Part shown: one piece after another, positions 29,988 to 40,492 of the stretch | How the letters are laid out: every line of letters starts with the position of its first letter | How positions within the stretch are numbered: position 1 is the stretch's first letter | DNA from: Nocardioides currus | Lineage (GTDB): Bacteria > Actinomycetota > Actinomycetes > Propionibacteriales > Nocardioidaceae | Reading direction: 5' to 3' | NCBI RefSeq assembly: GCF_003057875.1 | Contig: NZ_PYXZ01000005.1 | Coordinates: forward strand, 272,124-336,123 | DNA: 64,000 bases | The notes under the pieces: generated by a model | What the model was told of the DNA's origin: nothing | What the model saw: only the letters and a program-made list of their open reading frames with translations | Databases searched by the model: none | Made by a program: the position numbers and the translations under genes

Positions 29988-30989
29988 CTAACCCATCTCA
30001 GCCTTCGTGTCGCGCGAGATGAAGCTGTCCATCATCTCCAGCGCGGTCATCCGGCCGTCCACGACGGCATCGACGTGCTCGGCGATCGGCGCGTCCACCC
30101 CGACCCGCTGGGCCAGCCCGAGCAGCGACTTGCAGGACTTGGCACCCTCGGCGACCTGGCTCGTCGAGGCGTAGATCTCCTCGGTCGTCATGCCCTGGCC
30201 GAGCTTCTCCCCGAAGGTCCGGTTGCGCGAGAGAGGTGATGAGCAGGTGGCGACGAGGTCGCCCAGGCCGGCGAGGCCCATCAGCGTGAGCGGGTTGGCA
30301 CCCTGCGCCATGGCGAGGCGCGCGGTCTCGGCGAGGCCGCGCGTGATCAGCGAGGCGGTCGTGTTGTCACCGAAGCCCAGCCCCACCGCCATGCCGACGG
30401 CGAGCCCGACGACGTTCTTGTAGGCGCCGCCGATCTCGCAGCCGAGCACGTCGACCGAGGTGTAGGGCCGGAACGCGGCCGTGTGGAAGGCGCGCTGCAG
30501 CTGCTTGGCGACGTCCTCGTCGGCGCACGCCACCACCGAGGCCGCGGGCTCGCGGCGGGCGATCTCCTTGGCCAGGTTGGGTCCGCTGACGACGGCGATG
30601 CGCTCGGGGCCGGCGCCGGTGACCTCGGCGATCACCTCGCTCATCCGCTTGATCGAGCCGAGCTCGACGCCCTTCATCAACGAGACCATCGTGGCCTTCG
30701 CCGGGATCGCCGGCGCCCACGCGGTCAGGTTCTCCCGCAGGCTCTGGGAGGGCACCGTGAGGACGACGATGTCGGCGTCGGCCGCCGCCTGCTCGGGGTC
30801 GGTGGTGGCGCTCACGCTCGGCGGCAGCTCGATGCCCGGCAGGTAGCCGGTGTTCTCCCGCTTGCCGTTGATCGCCTCGACGACCTCGTCGCGGCGGGCC
30901 CACAGGACGACGTCGTTGCCGGCGTCACCCAGCACGACGGAGAAGGCCGTCCCCCAGGACCCGGCGCTGAAGACGGCGATCTTGGTCAT
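29988..30989 (-). CDS. gpsA: Glycerol-3-phosphate dehydrogenase [NAD(P)+]
   Basis: A 333-residue enzyme that reduces dihydroxyacetone phosphate to sn-glycerol 3-phosphate for phospholipid synthesis. N-terminal nucleotide-binding stretch KIAVFSAGSWGTAFS, then the SLMKGVE and SGPNLAKEIARREP motifs and the catalytic-domain region GCEIGGAYKNVVGLAVG. Its ATG overlaps the plsC stop by four bases, so supply and first acylation of glycerol phosphate are co-expressed. Confidence 0.96.
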   Translation of the reverse strand: MTKIAVFSAGSWGTAFSVVLGDAGNDVVLWARRDEVVEAINGKRENTGYLPGIELPPSVSATTDPEQAAADADIVVLTVPSQSLRENLTAWAPAIPAKATMVSLMKGVELGSIKRMSEVIAEVTGAGPERIAVVSGPNLAKEIARREPAASVVACADEDVAKQLQRAFHTAAFRPYTSVDVLGCEIGGAYKNVVGLAVGMAVGLGFGDNTTASLITRGLAETARLAMAQGANPLTLMGLAGLGDLVATCSSPLSRNRTFGEKLGQGMTTEEIYASTSQVAEGAKSCKSLLGLAQRVGVDAPIAEHVDAVVDGRMTALEMMDSFISRDTKAEMG

Positions 30990-31747
30990 GGGCGGTCCTT
31001 CGTGTCGTGGGGGTTGCCGGTCTGCCTGACCCCGGCCTTCCGCGGGTCGAACCGCTCGGCGGGCGCGGTCTCGCCCCGGAGCTCGGCGACGATGTCGGTG
31101 ATCGCGGCCATGATGCGGTCGGTGGCCTCGTTGACGACCTGGGGCGTCTGCGGCAGTGCGCGCAGGTCGTCGAGCGGCACGGGGTCGGCGGCCTTCATGG
31201 TGATGTGCCGGCGCGGGAGGAGGTGGGGCCGCTTGGCGTACGGGTAGAGCACCTCCTGCGCGCCCCAGTGCCCGACCGGGATGACCGGGGCGCCGGTCGC
31301 GAGCGCGATCCGGGCGGCGCCGGACTTCCCGTTCATCGGCCACAGGTCGGGGTCACGGGTCAGCGTCCCCTCCGGGTAGACCACGACGCACTCGCCGTCG
31401 TCGACGGCACGCACGGCGGCGTCGTACGCCCCGACCGCGCTCTTGGTCAGGCGCTCGACCGGGATCTGGTTGGCCGACGTCAGGACCGTGCCGACGAACC
31501 GCGTGCGGAACAGCCCTGACTTCGCGAGGTAGCGCGGGATCCGGCCGTGGTCGTAGACGAAGTGCGCGAGCAGCAGCGGGTCGACGTGGGACATGTGGTT
31601 GGCGACCACGAGGCAGCCGCCGGTGGCGGGGATCTTGTCGCCGTCGATCCACGTGCGCGACGTCGCCGCGAGCAGCGTCGGCTTGATCGTGGCGACGGCG
31701 AAGTTGATCGCCCATCCCCGTCTGTCCTGCACCCTGCGAACCGACAC
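30986..31747 (-). CDS. plsC: 1-acyl-sn-glycerol-3-phosphate acyltransferase
   Basis: A 253-residue membrane-associated acyltransferase with the catalytic NHMSHVDPLLL (NHxxxxD box) and acceptor motif VVYPEGTLTRD. It makes phosphatidic acid from lyso-phosphatidic acid. The GTG at 31747 is supported by AGGAGG six bases upstream; a second GTG at 31732 lacks such a site. It overlaps gpsA by four bases and is divergent from cofC. Confidence 0.92.
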   Translation of the reverse strand: MSVRRVQDRRGWAINFAVATIKPTLLAATSRTWIDGDKIPATGGCLVVANHMSHVDPLLLAHFVYDHGRIPRYLAKSGLFRTRFVGTVLTSANQIPVERLTKSAVGAYDAAVRAVDDGECVVVYPEGTLTRDPDLWPMNGKSGAARIALATGAPVIPVGHWGAQEVLYPYAKRPHLLPRRHITMKAADPVPLDDLRALPQTPQVVNEATDRIMAAITDIVAELRGETAPAERFDPRKAGVRQTGNPHDTKDRP

Positions 31748-31808
31748 GCGTGTCCTCCTGATCGTCGGTGAGCAGGCTACTCGCAACGATGCGAGGATCG
31801 GGGCCGAC

Positions 31809-32441
31809 ATGACTCCCCCTCCCCCGCCCTCCTTCGTCGTGATCGTGCCCGTGAAACCACCGGCGCGCGGGAAGTCACGCCTCGACGCGTTCCCGCCCGA
31901 CCAGCGCCGCGACCTCGCGGCCGCATTCGCCCGCGACACCGTCGCCGCTGCTCGCCGTACGCCCGGGGTCGAGGCCGTCCTCGGCGTCACCGACGACTTC
32001 CGGTTCGCCGCCGACCTGCGCGCGGACGGCTGCGCGGTCATCCCCGACGGCGTCTCCGAGGACCTCAACGCCACGCTGCGCCAGGCCGCGGCGGAGGCCG
32101 TACGCCGCTGGCCGCACGCCCTGCCCGTCGCCCTGTGCGCCGACCTGCCGTCGCTGCGCAGCGACGACCTGGCGGCGGCCCTGCGCGAGGTGTCGGGGCC
32201 GAGCTTCGTGCGTGACGCGGCCGGGACCGGCACGACGATGTACGCCGCACCGCTGCCGCTCTTCGACCCCGCGTTCGGTCCCGGCTCGGCCGTGGCCCAC
32301 GCGGCCGGCGGCGCCCGCGAGGTGGTGGCGCCCAGCCCGACCCTGCGCGTGGACGTCGACGAGCCGCACGACCTCGAGGTCGTCCTCGGGCTCGGGGTCG
32401 GGACGCACACGGCCCGGGCCTGGGAGCTCCACACGCACTGA
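31809..32441 (+). CDS. cofC: 2-phospho-L-lactate/phosphoenolpyruvate guanylyltransferase
   Basis: A 210-residue MobA-like nucleotidyltransferase of the CofC/FbiD family, which starts side-chain assembly of coenzyme F420. Visible: FVVIVPVKPPARGKSRLDAF with the basic nucleotide-binding motif, LCADLPSLRSDD and the C-terminal DVDEPHDLE. F420 is typical of actinobacteria. ATG 31809 begins just before the domain. It is convergent with hupB, with a shared terminator. Confidence 0.93.
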   Translation: MTPPPPPSFVVIVPVKPPARGKSRLDAFPPDQRRDLAAAFARDTVAAARRTPGVEAVLGVTDDFRFAADLRADGCAVIPDGVSEDLNATLRQAAAEAVRRWPHALPVALCADLPSLRSDDLAAALREVSGPSFVRDAAGTGTTMYAAPLPLFDPAFGPGSAVAHAAGGAREVVAPSPTLRVDVDEPHDLEVVLGLGVGTHTARAWELHTH

Positions 32442-32471
32442 TGGCGGGCCACCCGGAGGTGGCCCGCCATC
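32440..32471. terminator. Bidirectional terminator cofC/hupB
   Basis: Perfect 14-bp arms (32440-32453 and 32458-32471) around a CGGA loop. It begins inside the cofC stop codon and ends 15 bases before the hupB stop on the other strand. Confidence 0.88.
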
Positions 32472-32485
32472 GTGGCGTGGGTGGA

Positions 32486-33175
32486 TCAGGACTTCTTGGC
32501 CGCGGTCTTCTTCGTCGTGCTCTTCTTGGCGGTGGCCTTCTTGGCCGGCGCCTTCTTCGCGGTCGTCGTCTTCGCGGCCGTCGTCTTCGCGGTCGAGGTC
32601 TTCTTGGCGGCGGGTGCCTTCGTGGCGGCCGAGGTCTTGGCGGTCGTGCTCTTGGCCGCCGTGGTCTTGGCCGTGCTCTTCTTCGCCGCGGTGGTCTTGG
32701 CCGGAGCCTTCTTCGCGGTGGAGGCCTTCTTGGCGGTGGAGGCCTTCTTGGCGGGGGCCGCCTTCTTGGCGGTGGAGGCCTTCGTGGCCGGCGCCGCCTT
32801 CTTGGCCGCGGCGCTCGCGGTCGCGGTGGCGGCGGCAGCGACGGTGCGCACCGACGGGGGCGACGGCATGTTGGCCGCAGTCAGCTTCGGCAGCTTCTTG
32901 GCGCCGGAGACGATGTTCTTCAGCTCCTGGCCCGCGGAGAACTTCGGCACCGACTTCTTCTTCGACTTCATCCGCTCGCCGGTCTGCGGGTTGCGCACCC
33001 AGCGGGCGTTGCGCACGGACTTCTCGAACGAACCGAATCCGGTGATGGCGACCTTCTCACCGCGGGCGACCTCGCGGGTGATCGTGTCGAGCACCGACTC
33101 GAGCGCGTGCGCGGCCTGCTTGCGGTTCCCCTCGTATCGCGCGGCGAGCGCGTCGATGAGCTGTGTCTTGTTCAC
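32486..33175 (-). CDS. hupB: DNA-binding protein HU with lysine-rich tail
   Basis: A 229-residue actinobacterial HupB. Residues 1-95 are a standard HU dimer domain (MNKTQLIDALAARYEGNRKQ start, ITGFGSFEKS, RWVRNPQTGERMK). The rest is a histone H1-like tail of Ala, Lys, Pro and Thr repeats such as KKAPAKTTAAKKSTAKTT, which binds DNA and compacts the nucleoid. The GTG at 33175 gives the canonical HU N-terminus, with GGAAGGGA upstream. The low-complexity tail creates long antisense open frames, which are not genes. Confidence 0.96.
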   Translation of the reverse strand: MNKTQLIDALAARYEGNRKQAAHALESVLDTITREVARGEKVAITGFGSFEKSVRNARWVRNPQTGERMKSKKKSVPKFSAGQELKNIVSGAKKLPKLTAANMPSPPSVRTVAAAATATASAAAKKAAPATKASTAKKAAPAKKASTAKKASTAKKAPAKTTAAKKSTAKTTAAKSTTAKTSAATKAPAAKKTSTAKTTAAKTTTAKKAPAKKATAKKSTTKKTAAKKS

Positions 33176-33319
33176 TAGCTTCCCTTCCAATGAACCCATG
33201 GCGCCGGGCCGGTGCGCGGCGTTCTGCTTGGCACGCTAGGCAAACGTGTCGGCGCTCACAATCACCGAAGGGTGTTTCCAGCCGTTTTCTTTCGCGGGGC
33301 GCGGCGGCCCGAGAAGCGC

Positions 33320-33925
33320 TCAGGCCTGCTGGGTAGCGGGTTTCCAGCTCGGTCGGGTGCTCTCGTACGCCGCGATGTCGTCGCCGTGACCGAGCGTGAT
33401 GCCGATGTCGTCGAGGCCCTCGAGCAGACGCCAGCGCGTGTAGTCATCGATGTCGAAGGAGTCCTCGATCGCGTCCGGACCCTCGCCGGCCCTGACGGTG
33501 CGGCTCTCCAGGTCGACGGTCACGGTCGCGCCGGGGTGCTCGTCGAGGTGGTCCCAGATGCGCTGGACGACCTTCTCGTCGACCTGTGCCGCGACCAGCC
33601 CGGCCTTGCCGGAGTTGCCACGGAAGATGTCGGCGAAGCGCGAGGAGATGACCGCCTTGAAGCCGTAGTTCTGCAGGGCCCACACGGCGTGCTCGCGCGA
33701 GGAGCCCGTGCCGAAGTCGGGTCCGGCGACGAGGACGGTGGCACCGGCGTACTCAGGGCGGTTGAGCACGAAGTCCGGGTCGCTGCGCCACGCGGCGAAG
33801 AGCCCGTCCTCGAAGCCGCTGCGCGTGACGCGCTTGAGGTAGACGGCCGGGATGATCTGGTCGGTGTCGACGTTGCTGCGCTTGAGCGGCATCGCGACCC
33901 CGGTGTGGGTGCTGAACTTCTCCAT
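33320..33925 (-). CDS. leuD: 3-isopropylmalate dehydratase small subunit
   Basis: A 201-residue LeuD, the swivelling domain of isopropylmalate isomerase in leucine synthesis. Motifs: [15 protein letters not shown] and [17 protein letters not shown]. Three bases separate it from leuC. The ATG at 33925 gives [16 protein letters not shown], as in relatives. Confidence 0.97.
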   Translation of the reverse strand: MEKFSTHTGVAMPLKRSNVDTDQIIPAVYLKRVTRSGFEDGLFAAWRSDPDFVLNRPEYAGATVLVAGPDFGTGSSREHAVWALQNYGFKAVISSRFADIFRGNSGKAGLVAAQVDEKVVQRIWDHLDEHPGATVTVDLESRTVRAGEGPDAIEDSFDIDDYTRWRLLEGLDDIGITLGHGDDIAAYESTRPSWKPATQQA

Positions 33926-33928
33926 GAC

Positions 33929-35341
<1,413 letters not shown>

Positions 35342-35484
35342 GTTCGTGCTCCTTCTCGCGTGACGGCTCTCGTACGTCGCCTTGCCGGCCGGACCTCGAC
35401 GCGGCGTCGGGTGGCGGGGCGAGGCGGTGCTGCTCTCCGACACTACCGCTTGCATCCCATGATCTGAGACGGCAGTATTGCCAT
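35342..35484. promoter_or_regulatory. leuCD / IclR divergent promoter region
   Basis: A 143-bp gap between divergent leuC and its probable regulator. It holds GGCA-N4-TGCC at 35471-35482, only three bases before the IclR start codon, which could be an autoregulatory site. In related organisms the LtbR/NdgR regulator binds here. No exact known operator was recognised. Confidence 0.45.
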
Positions 35485-36207
35485 ATGGACAACTCTAGCG
35501 GAGTCGGCGTGCTCGACAAGGCCGCCCTCGTGCTCTCTGCCCTCGAGGCGGGCCCGGCCACCCTGGCCGGTCTCGTCGCCGGCACCGGCCTGGCCCGGCC
35601 GACGGCCCACCGCCTCGCGGTCGCCCTCGAGCACCACCGCCTGGTGGCGCGCGACATGCAGGGACGCTTCGTGCTCGGCCCGCGACTGGCCGAGCTCTCC
35701 GCCGCCGCCGGCGAGGACCGGCTGCTCGCCGCCGCCGGCCCCGTGCTCGCCCGGCTGCGCGACATCACCGGCGAGTCCGCCCAGCTGTGGCGTCGCCAGG
35801 GCGACCACCGTGTCTGCGTCGCCGCGGCCGAGCGCCCGTCTGGGCTGCGCGACACCATCCCGATCGGTTCGCAGCTCACCATGCGCGCCGGCTCCGCCGC
35901 GCAGGTGCTGCTGGCGTGGGAGGATCCCGAGCGCATGCACCGCGGCCTGCTCAACGCCGCCTTCTCCGCCACCGCGCTCTCCGGCATCCGTCGCCGCGGA
36001 TGGGCCCAGTCGATCGGCGAGCGCGAGCAGGGCGTCGCCTCCGTCTCGGCCCCTGTGCGCTCCCCCGGCGGCAAGATCATCGCCGCGGTGTCGGTGTCCG
36101 GTCCGCTCGAGCGCCTCTCGCGCCAGCCCGGTCGCATGCACGCGCCTGCCGTGCTCGCCGCCGCCGATCGACTCTCGGAGTCGCTGCGCCGCGCGGCCGC
36201 CGACTGA
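35485..36207 (+). CDS. IclR family regulator, LtbR/NdgR type
   Basis: A 240-residue transcription factor with an N-terminal winged helix ([36 protein letters not shown]) and a C-terminal effector domain ([34 protein letters not shown]). Its divergent position next to leuCD identifies it with the LtbR/NdgR group, which controls leucine and related amino-acid genes. The ATG is used; there is little leader before it. Confidence 0.9.
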   Translation: MDNSSGVGVLDKAALVLSALEAGPATLAGLVAGTGLARPTAHRLAVALEHHRLVARDMQGRFVLGPRLAELSAAAGEDRLLAAAGPVLARLRDITGESAQLWRRQGDHRVCVAAAERPSGLRDTIPIGSQLTMRAGSAAQVLLAWEDPERMHRGLLNAAFSATALSGIRRRGWAQSIGEREQGVASVSAPVRSPGGKIIAAVSVSGPLERLSRQPGRMHAPAVLAAADRLSESLRRAAAD

Positions 36208-36265
36208 TCGCCGACTGAGTACGCATGCGGTCGTGCCACGCACCGGTCGACGGTGGGCTCGAGAC

Positions 36266-36667
36266 ATGAACATCCTGCTGATGGTCCTCGTCCGGATCGC
36301 CGCCCTGGGGGCCGCGATCGCCGTCTGGTCGCTCGTCGCGCCCGGGCTCCTCGATGACGACTCCGGCCTGGGGACGGGTCTGCTCGCGTTCCTCGGTCTG
36401 GCGGTCGTCGGCCTCGTCTGGGGCCTTTACGACGGCCGCCACCGCGGCTTCGTCACCGCCGCGGCCGCGTGGAGCGCGACCGCGCTGACGTTCTCCGTCG
36501 GCTGGCTCGTCATCCGCGCGGTGCTCGACGCCGACTCCTCGATGAGCGCGTCCGAGATCGTGTCCTCCGACCTGTCCACGATCCCGTTCATCGCCGGCCT
36601 GGTCCTGGCCCCGGCCCTGGTGGGGGCAGCCGCCGGCCACGCCGTACGCCCTTCCCAGGTCGCGTGA
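36266..36667 (+). CDS. Small multi-pass membrane protein
   Basis: A 133-residue protein with about four hydrophobic helices (MNILLMVLVRIAALGAAIA; LLAFLGLAVVGLVWGLY; FSVGWLVIRAVL; FIAGLVLAPALVGAAAGHAV). No family recognised. A few acidic residues lie in the loops. The ATG at 36266 starts the first helix. Its stop overlaps the GTG of the next gene, so both are probably co-translated. Confidence 0.72.
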   Translation: MNILLMVLVRIAALGAAIAVWSLVAPGLLDDDSGLGTGLLAFLGLAVVGLVWGLYDGRHRGFVTAAAAWSATALTFSVGWLVIRAVLDADSSMSASEIVSSDLSTIPFIAGLVLAPALVGAAAGHAVRPSQVA

Positions 36668-37272
36668 CGTCGGCCAGACTCGCGGGCATGGCAGACCTCA
36701 TCGACCTCGGCGGTGCCGGCGACCAGCTCCTGACCCTCGCGGCTCGCGTCGACGAGTCCCACCTCGGCGGCCCGACGCCGTGCGAGGGCCGCACGGTCGG
36801 GCAGCTGATCGAGCACCTGGTCGGACTCACGGCGGCCTTTCGCGCTGCGGCCGACAAGGAGCTCGGCCCGCTGACCGACACCAGTCCCGACGACGACGGC
36901 TGGCCCGAGCTGCAGGACGGCTGGCGTGACTCGCTCGCCGAGCGCGTGCCGGCCCTGGTCGAGGCATGGCGCTCGCCCGATGCCTGGTCGGGGATGACGC
37001 GGGCCGGTGGCGTCGACCTGCCGGGCGAGGTCGCCGGGCTGGTCGCCCTCGACGAGCTGGTGCTGCACGGCTGGGACCTCGCGCGCGCGACGGGTCAGGA
37101 CTACCGCTGCGACGACGCGACGGCAGCCGCCTGCATGCAGTTCGTCGCAGGGTTCGACACCTCAGGGACGCCCGGGTTGTTCGGCCCGGCCACGCCGGTC
37201 GCCGACGACGCACCCGAACTCGACCGGCTGCTCGCCCGGTCGGGTCGCGATCCGCAGTGGTCGCCCGCCTGA
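36664..37272 (+). CDS. TIGR03086 family, mycothiol-dependent maleylpyruvate isomerase-like protein
   Basis: A ~202-residue DinB-like four-helix protein. It has the metal-site histidine region GQLIEHLVGLTAAF and VLHGWDLARATGQD, typical of TIGR03086/MDMPI proteins that use mycothiol, the actinobacterial thiol. The N-terminal TPCEGRTVGQL is the family hallmark. Start is GTG 36664, overlapping the previous stop (GTGA), or ATG 36688. The reaction and substrate are unknown. Confidence 0.85.
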   Translation: MTSARLAGMADLIDLGGAGDQLLTLAARVDESHLGGPTPCEGRTVGQLIEHLVGLTAAFRAAADKELGPLTDTSPDDDGWPELQDGWRDSLAERVPALVEAWRSPDAWSGMTRAGGVDLPGEVAGLVALDELVLHGWDLARATGQDYRCDDATAAACMQFVAGFDTSGTPGLFGPATPVADDAPELDRLLARSGRDPQWSPA

Positions 37273-37276
37273 CTCG

Positions 37277-37759
37277 TCAGAACAGCGCGTCCTGCTCGAG
37301 CTCGAGCAGGGTCTGCTTGCGCTCGATCCCGCCGGCATAGCCGGTGAGCGTGCCGTTGGCGCCGATCACCCGATGGCACGGGATGACGATCGGGATCGGG
37401 TTGCGGCCGTTGGCCAGCCCCACGGCCCGGCTGGCCGCGTTGGTCATCCCGAGGCGGTGCGCCACCTCGCCGTACGACGCGGTGTCGCCGTACCCGATCT
37501 GCGTGAGCTGGGCCCACACCCGCTGCTGGAACTCGGTGCCGACGGGCGCGAGCGGGAGGTCGAACTCCTTGAGGTCGCGCTCGAAGTAGGACCGCAGCTG
37601 GCGCACCGCCTCCACGAGGACCGGGTGGTCGTCGCTGCGCGCGCCGAGCGGGCGGCCGTCGGCGGGCTGGCGGAACGGGGAGAACTCGATGGCGCTGATC
37701 TTGTCGTCACGCTCGATGATCCGCAGGTCGCCGATGGGCGAGGGCAGGACGGTCCACAT
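37277..37759 (-). CDS. ogt: Methylated-DNA--protein-cysteine methyltransferase
   Basis: A 160-residue suicide enzyme that takes the methyl group from O6-methylguanine. The acceptor cysteine is C128 in IVIPCHRVIG, preceded by the helix-turn-helix DTASYGEVAHRLGMTNAA. It lies one base from the Ada-AlkA gene stop-start junction, forming a two-gene alkylation-repair operon. It converges on the upstream TIGR03086 gene with a four-base gap. Confidence 0.96.
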   Translation of the reverse strand: MWTVLPSPIGDLRIIERDDKISAIEFSPFRQPADGRPLGARSDDHPVLVEAVRQLRSYFERDLKEFDLPLAPVGTEFQQRVWAQLTQIGYGDTASYGEVAHRLGMTNAASRAVGLANGRNPIPIVIPCHRVIGANGTLTGYAGGIERKQTLLELEQDALF

Positions 37760-37760
37760 G

Positions 37761-39233
37761 TCAGTTCTCCTTGCTGGTGCTGGGCATCAGGGTGTTCCAC
37801 AGGTGCATGAGGGCGTAGGAGCGCCACGGCCGCCAGCCCTCGACGTCGACGGCCTCGCCACCGAGCCCGGCCAGCACCTTGCGTACGGCGAGGTCGCCGG
37901 CCAGGAAGACGTCGGGGTGCCCGAGGGCGCGCATCGCGACGTAGTCGGCCGTCCAGGGGCCGATCCCGGGCAGGTCGAGCATCCGGTGGCGGACGTCCTC
38001 GCGGTCGGGTCCGCGGTCGAGGGCGAGCGACCCGGAGGACAGGGCCGTCGCGAGTGCGACCACCGCCCTCCCCCGCGCCCGCGGCATCGGCAGCGTCTCG
38101 GGGTCGACGGCGGCCAGCGCGGCGGCATCGGGGAACAGGTGCGTCAGGCCGGGGACTTCGGTGTCGACGGGGCGTCCGTGCGCGGCCACGATGCGACCGG
38201 CGACGGCGCGCGCCCCGGCGACACTGACCTGCTGGCCGATCACCGTGCGGACGGCCGTCTCGTCGCCGTCGACCTGCCCGGGCACCCGCAGACCGGGGGT
38301 GCCCCGCACGAGCGAGCCGATGACCGGGTCCTCGACGAGGTGGTCGTCGACGGCGACCGGGTCGCAGTCGGCGTCGAGGAGGCGCCGGACCCGCTCCACG
38401 GCGGCGGCCGTGTCGCGCACGTCCTCGAGGGCGAACTCGGCGGCCACGAAGGCCGTCTCGCCGATGCGGAGGTCGTCGCCGAGCTCGAGCCGCACGGTGC
38501 CGGGCCCGTGCGGGAGGTCGAGCGTCCGGGCGTACCACCCGTCGCCGGCGACCTCGACGCCCGGCACGACGTGGAAGGCGAGGAAGTCCAGCAGCCTCGA
38601 GCCCGCGAACGGGGTGCGCACGGCGAGCCGCATCGTGATGGTGCCGGAGGGGGTACGGCGCCCGCCGCGCCGTCCGCGCAGCTCGCTCGGTGACACGGCG
38701 TAGACCTCGCGCACGGTCTCGTTGAACTGGCGGATGCTGCTGAAGCCGGCGGCGAAGGCGATGTCGGCGAAGCCCATCTCGGTGGTCTCGATCAGGATCC
38801 GCGCCGTCTGCGCGCGCCGGGCCCGGGCCAGGGCCAGCGGGCCGGCGCCGAGCTCCTGGGTGAGCAGGCGACCGAGGTGGCGCGGGGTGTAGCCGACACG
38901 GGAGGCGAGCCCGTCGACGCCCTCCCGGTCGACCAGTCCGTCGGCGATGAGGCGCATGGCGCGACCCGCGACATCGGCGGCGACGTCCCAGTCGGGGCTG
39001 CCCGGGGTGGCGTCCGGCAGGCACCGCTTGCAGGCGCGGAACCCGGCCGCCTGGCAGGCGGCGGCCGTGGGGCGGAAGCTCACATTGGCGAAGCCGGGGG
39101 TGCGGGCCGGGCAGCTGGGGCGGCAGTAGATGCCGGTGGTGGCGACGCAGGTGTAGAAGACGCCGTCGAAGCGGCGGTCCTTGCTCTTGACCGCCCGGTA
39201 GCAGGACTCGGGGTCGAGGTCGGTGCGGGGCAT
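37761..39233 (-). CDS. Ada-AlkA fusion: alkylation sensor/regulator plus 3-methyladenine glycosylase
   Basis: A 490-residue fusion. Residues 1-75 are the Ada zinc/methylphosphotriester domain with C37, C41, C68 and C71, matching E. coli Ada C38/C42/C69/C72. An AraC-type DNA-binding domain follows (GLASRVGYTPRHLGRLLTQE; GFADIAFAAGFSSIRQFNE). The C-terminal ~290 residues are an AlkA glycosylase with helix-hairpin-helix LPGIGPWTADYVAMRA and the catalytic aspartate in FLAGDLAVRK. It senses methyl damage, activates genes and excises alkylated bases. It is followed by ogt after one base, likely autoregulated as in adaptive-response operons. Confidence 0.95.
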   Translation of the reverse strand: MPRTDLDPESCYRAVKSKDRRFDGVFYTCVATTGIYCRPSCPARTPGFANVSFRPTAAACQAAGFRACKRCLPDATPGSPDWDVAADVAGRAMRLIADGLVDREGVDGLASRVGYTPRHLGRLLTQELGAGPLALARARRAQTARILIETTEMGFADIAFAAGFSSIRQFNETVREVYAVSPSELRGRRGGRRTPSGTITMRLAVRTPFAGSRLLDFLAFHVVPGVEVAGDGWYARTLDLPHGPGTVRLELGDDLRIGETAFVAAEFALEDVRDTAAAVERVRRLLDADCDPVAVDDHLVEDPVIGSLVRGTPGLRVPGQVDGDETAVRTVIGQQVSVAGARAVAGRIVAAHGRPVDTEVPGLTHLFPDAAALAAVDPETLPMPRARGRAVVALATALSSGSLALDRGPDREDVRHRMLDLPGIGPWTADYVAMRALGHPDVFLAGDLAVRKVLAGLGGEAVDVEGWRPWRSYALMHLWNTLMPSTSKEN

Positions 39234-39428
39234 GGACCCAGTCTGGCGGGGATCGGACATCCGTTCCAGCGGGAATCGGACACGACCGTCACCGGTCCGG
39301 CGGGATCGCCTCTCGATCCTGAGAGCTTGCTGTGCATGTCGCCCGATCGCCATCCGGTGCTGATCGCCACGACGAAGCACGTGCGTCAAGGGGAAAGCCC
39401 CCATCAACACATTCGAAGGATGATCCCC

Positions 39429-40109
39429 ATGCGCACCAGGACCACCCCCGCCAAGCGCGGCCTCGCCGCCATCGCCACCGTCGCCCTGCTCGCCGTCCCC
39501 CTCGCCGCCTGCGGCACCGAGGACTCCGGCTCGGGCTCCGGCTCCGGTGACAGCGCCAGCGCCTCGGCCCCCAAGCCGGTGGCCGCGATCGACGCGCTGA
39601 CCGGCAAGGACACCGCCATCGCCCTCGACACCGGCTTCACCGACGCCCTCACCTCGCTCAAGCTGACGCCCGGCGTGGTCGGCGACGCGAAGCTCGTCGA
39701 CGGCTCGCTGGTGTTCCCGATCACGGGCGGCAATGTCACCGTCTTCAAGCCGGGCCAGGTCTCGCCCTACGTGATCGGCCAGATCCAGCACGAGGGCTCC
39801 GGCCTGTCCCTGACCGCCGGTGACACCAAGGTCGAGCTGACCAACCTCAACGTCGACCCCGGTGTGTCGCGTGTCTACGGCGACGTCAGCGTCAACGGCA
39901 AGACCGCGGTGACCAACGCGTTCCTCTTCCAGCTCGACGGTCGCACGCTCGAGCCGCTGGCCACCGAGGGCAGCACCGCGATCCTCGAGGGCACCAAGGT
40001 GATGATCTCCGACGACGCCGCCGGCCTCCTGAACGACACGTTCAAGACCGACGCCGTCAAGGGCGGCCTGCTCGTCGGCATCGCGAAGATCACCGTCAAC
40101 ACCAAGTGA
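39429..40109 (+). CDS. Lipoprotein of unknown function (HtaA-like beta domain possible)
   Basis: A 226-residue lipoprotein: signal peptide then lipobox LAAC (VPLAACGTED), a Gly/Ser linker, and a ~180-residue beta-rich domain (VAAIDALTGKDTAIALDTGF, VFPITGGNVTVF, VELTNLNVDPGVSRVYGDV). The strand pattern is reminiscent of HtaA-type secreted heme-binding domains, but I do not see diagnostic residues. ATG 39429 has AAGGA upstream; ATG 39420 is an alternative. It is a single gene, with a strong terminator 22 bases after its stop. Confidence 0.8.
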   Translation: MRTRTTPAKRGLAAIATVALLAVPLAACGTEDSGSGSGSGDSASASAPKPVAAIDALTGKDTAIALDTGFTDALTSLKLTPGVVGDAKLVDGSLVFPITGGNVTVFKPGQVSPYVIGQIQHEGSGLSLTAGDTKVELTNLNVDPGVSRVYGDVSVNGKTAVTNAFLFQLDGRTLEPLATEGSTAILEGTKVMISDDAAGLLNDTFKTDAVKGGLLVGIAKITVNTK

Positions 40110-40131
40110 TCCGATCCCGTCAGCGATGACA

Positions 40132-40162
40132 CAGTGGCGGCGTGCTCAGCACGCCGCCACTG
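40132..40162 (+). terminator. Terminator after the lipoprotein gene
   Basis: CAGTGGCGGCGTGCT pairs perfectly with 40148-40162 (15 bp). Nearly the same hairpin occurs twice at 41300 and 41389, so this stem belongs to a small dispersed intergenic family. Confidence 0.85.
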
Positions 40163-40492
40163 CTGCGTCCGGACCTCGACCGGAGTCCGACCTGCGCGGC
40201 GCTCCTGCCACACTCACGCCGTGAGCACCACGTACGTCACGCGGCGCGCGCCCGCGGGGTCGGCAGACGCCGAACGATGGATCCGCGGCCTCGAGGCCGC
40301 CGTCCCACGCTTGTCCTGACAGGAATCCGACTCAGCGTGACGGACCCGTACGGCGAAGGGTCCCAGTCATGACGACGATCGGCTCGTTCGCCGTACGCCT
40401 CACCGGCAGGTCCGTTCCGAGACCCGCGAGCACACGCATCTCGGGTGCCCGTACTCAGGCCAGTCGTCGTGGTGCACCACCACACTCGGTCC
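40163..40492. other. Intergenic region, 330 bp
   Basis: No convincing gene. A 32-codon open frame from GTG 40221 (MSTTYVTRRAPAGSADAERW) looks like the start of a truncated coding sequence. The rest holds the promoter of the following membrane protein. Nothing else recognised. Confidence 0.35.

Noticed and set aside
32472..33239. Phe/Leu/Val-rich plus-strand membrane-like frame opposite hupB
   Set aside because: It is the antisense of the Lys/Ala repeat tail of HupB; reverse translation of AAG/GCC repeats gives artificial CTT/GGC hydrophobic codons.
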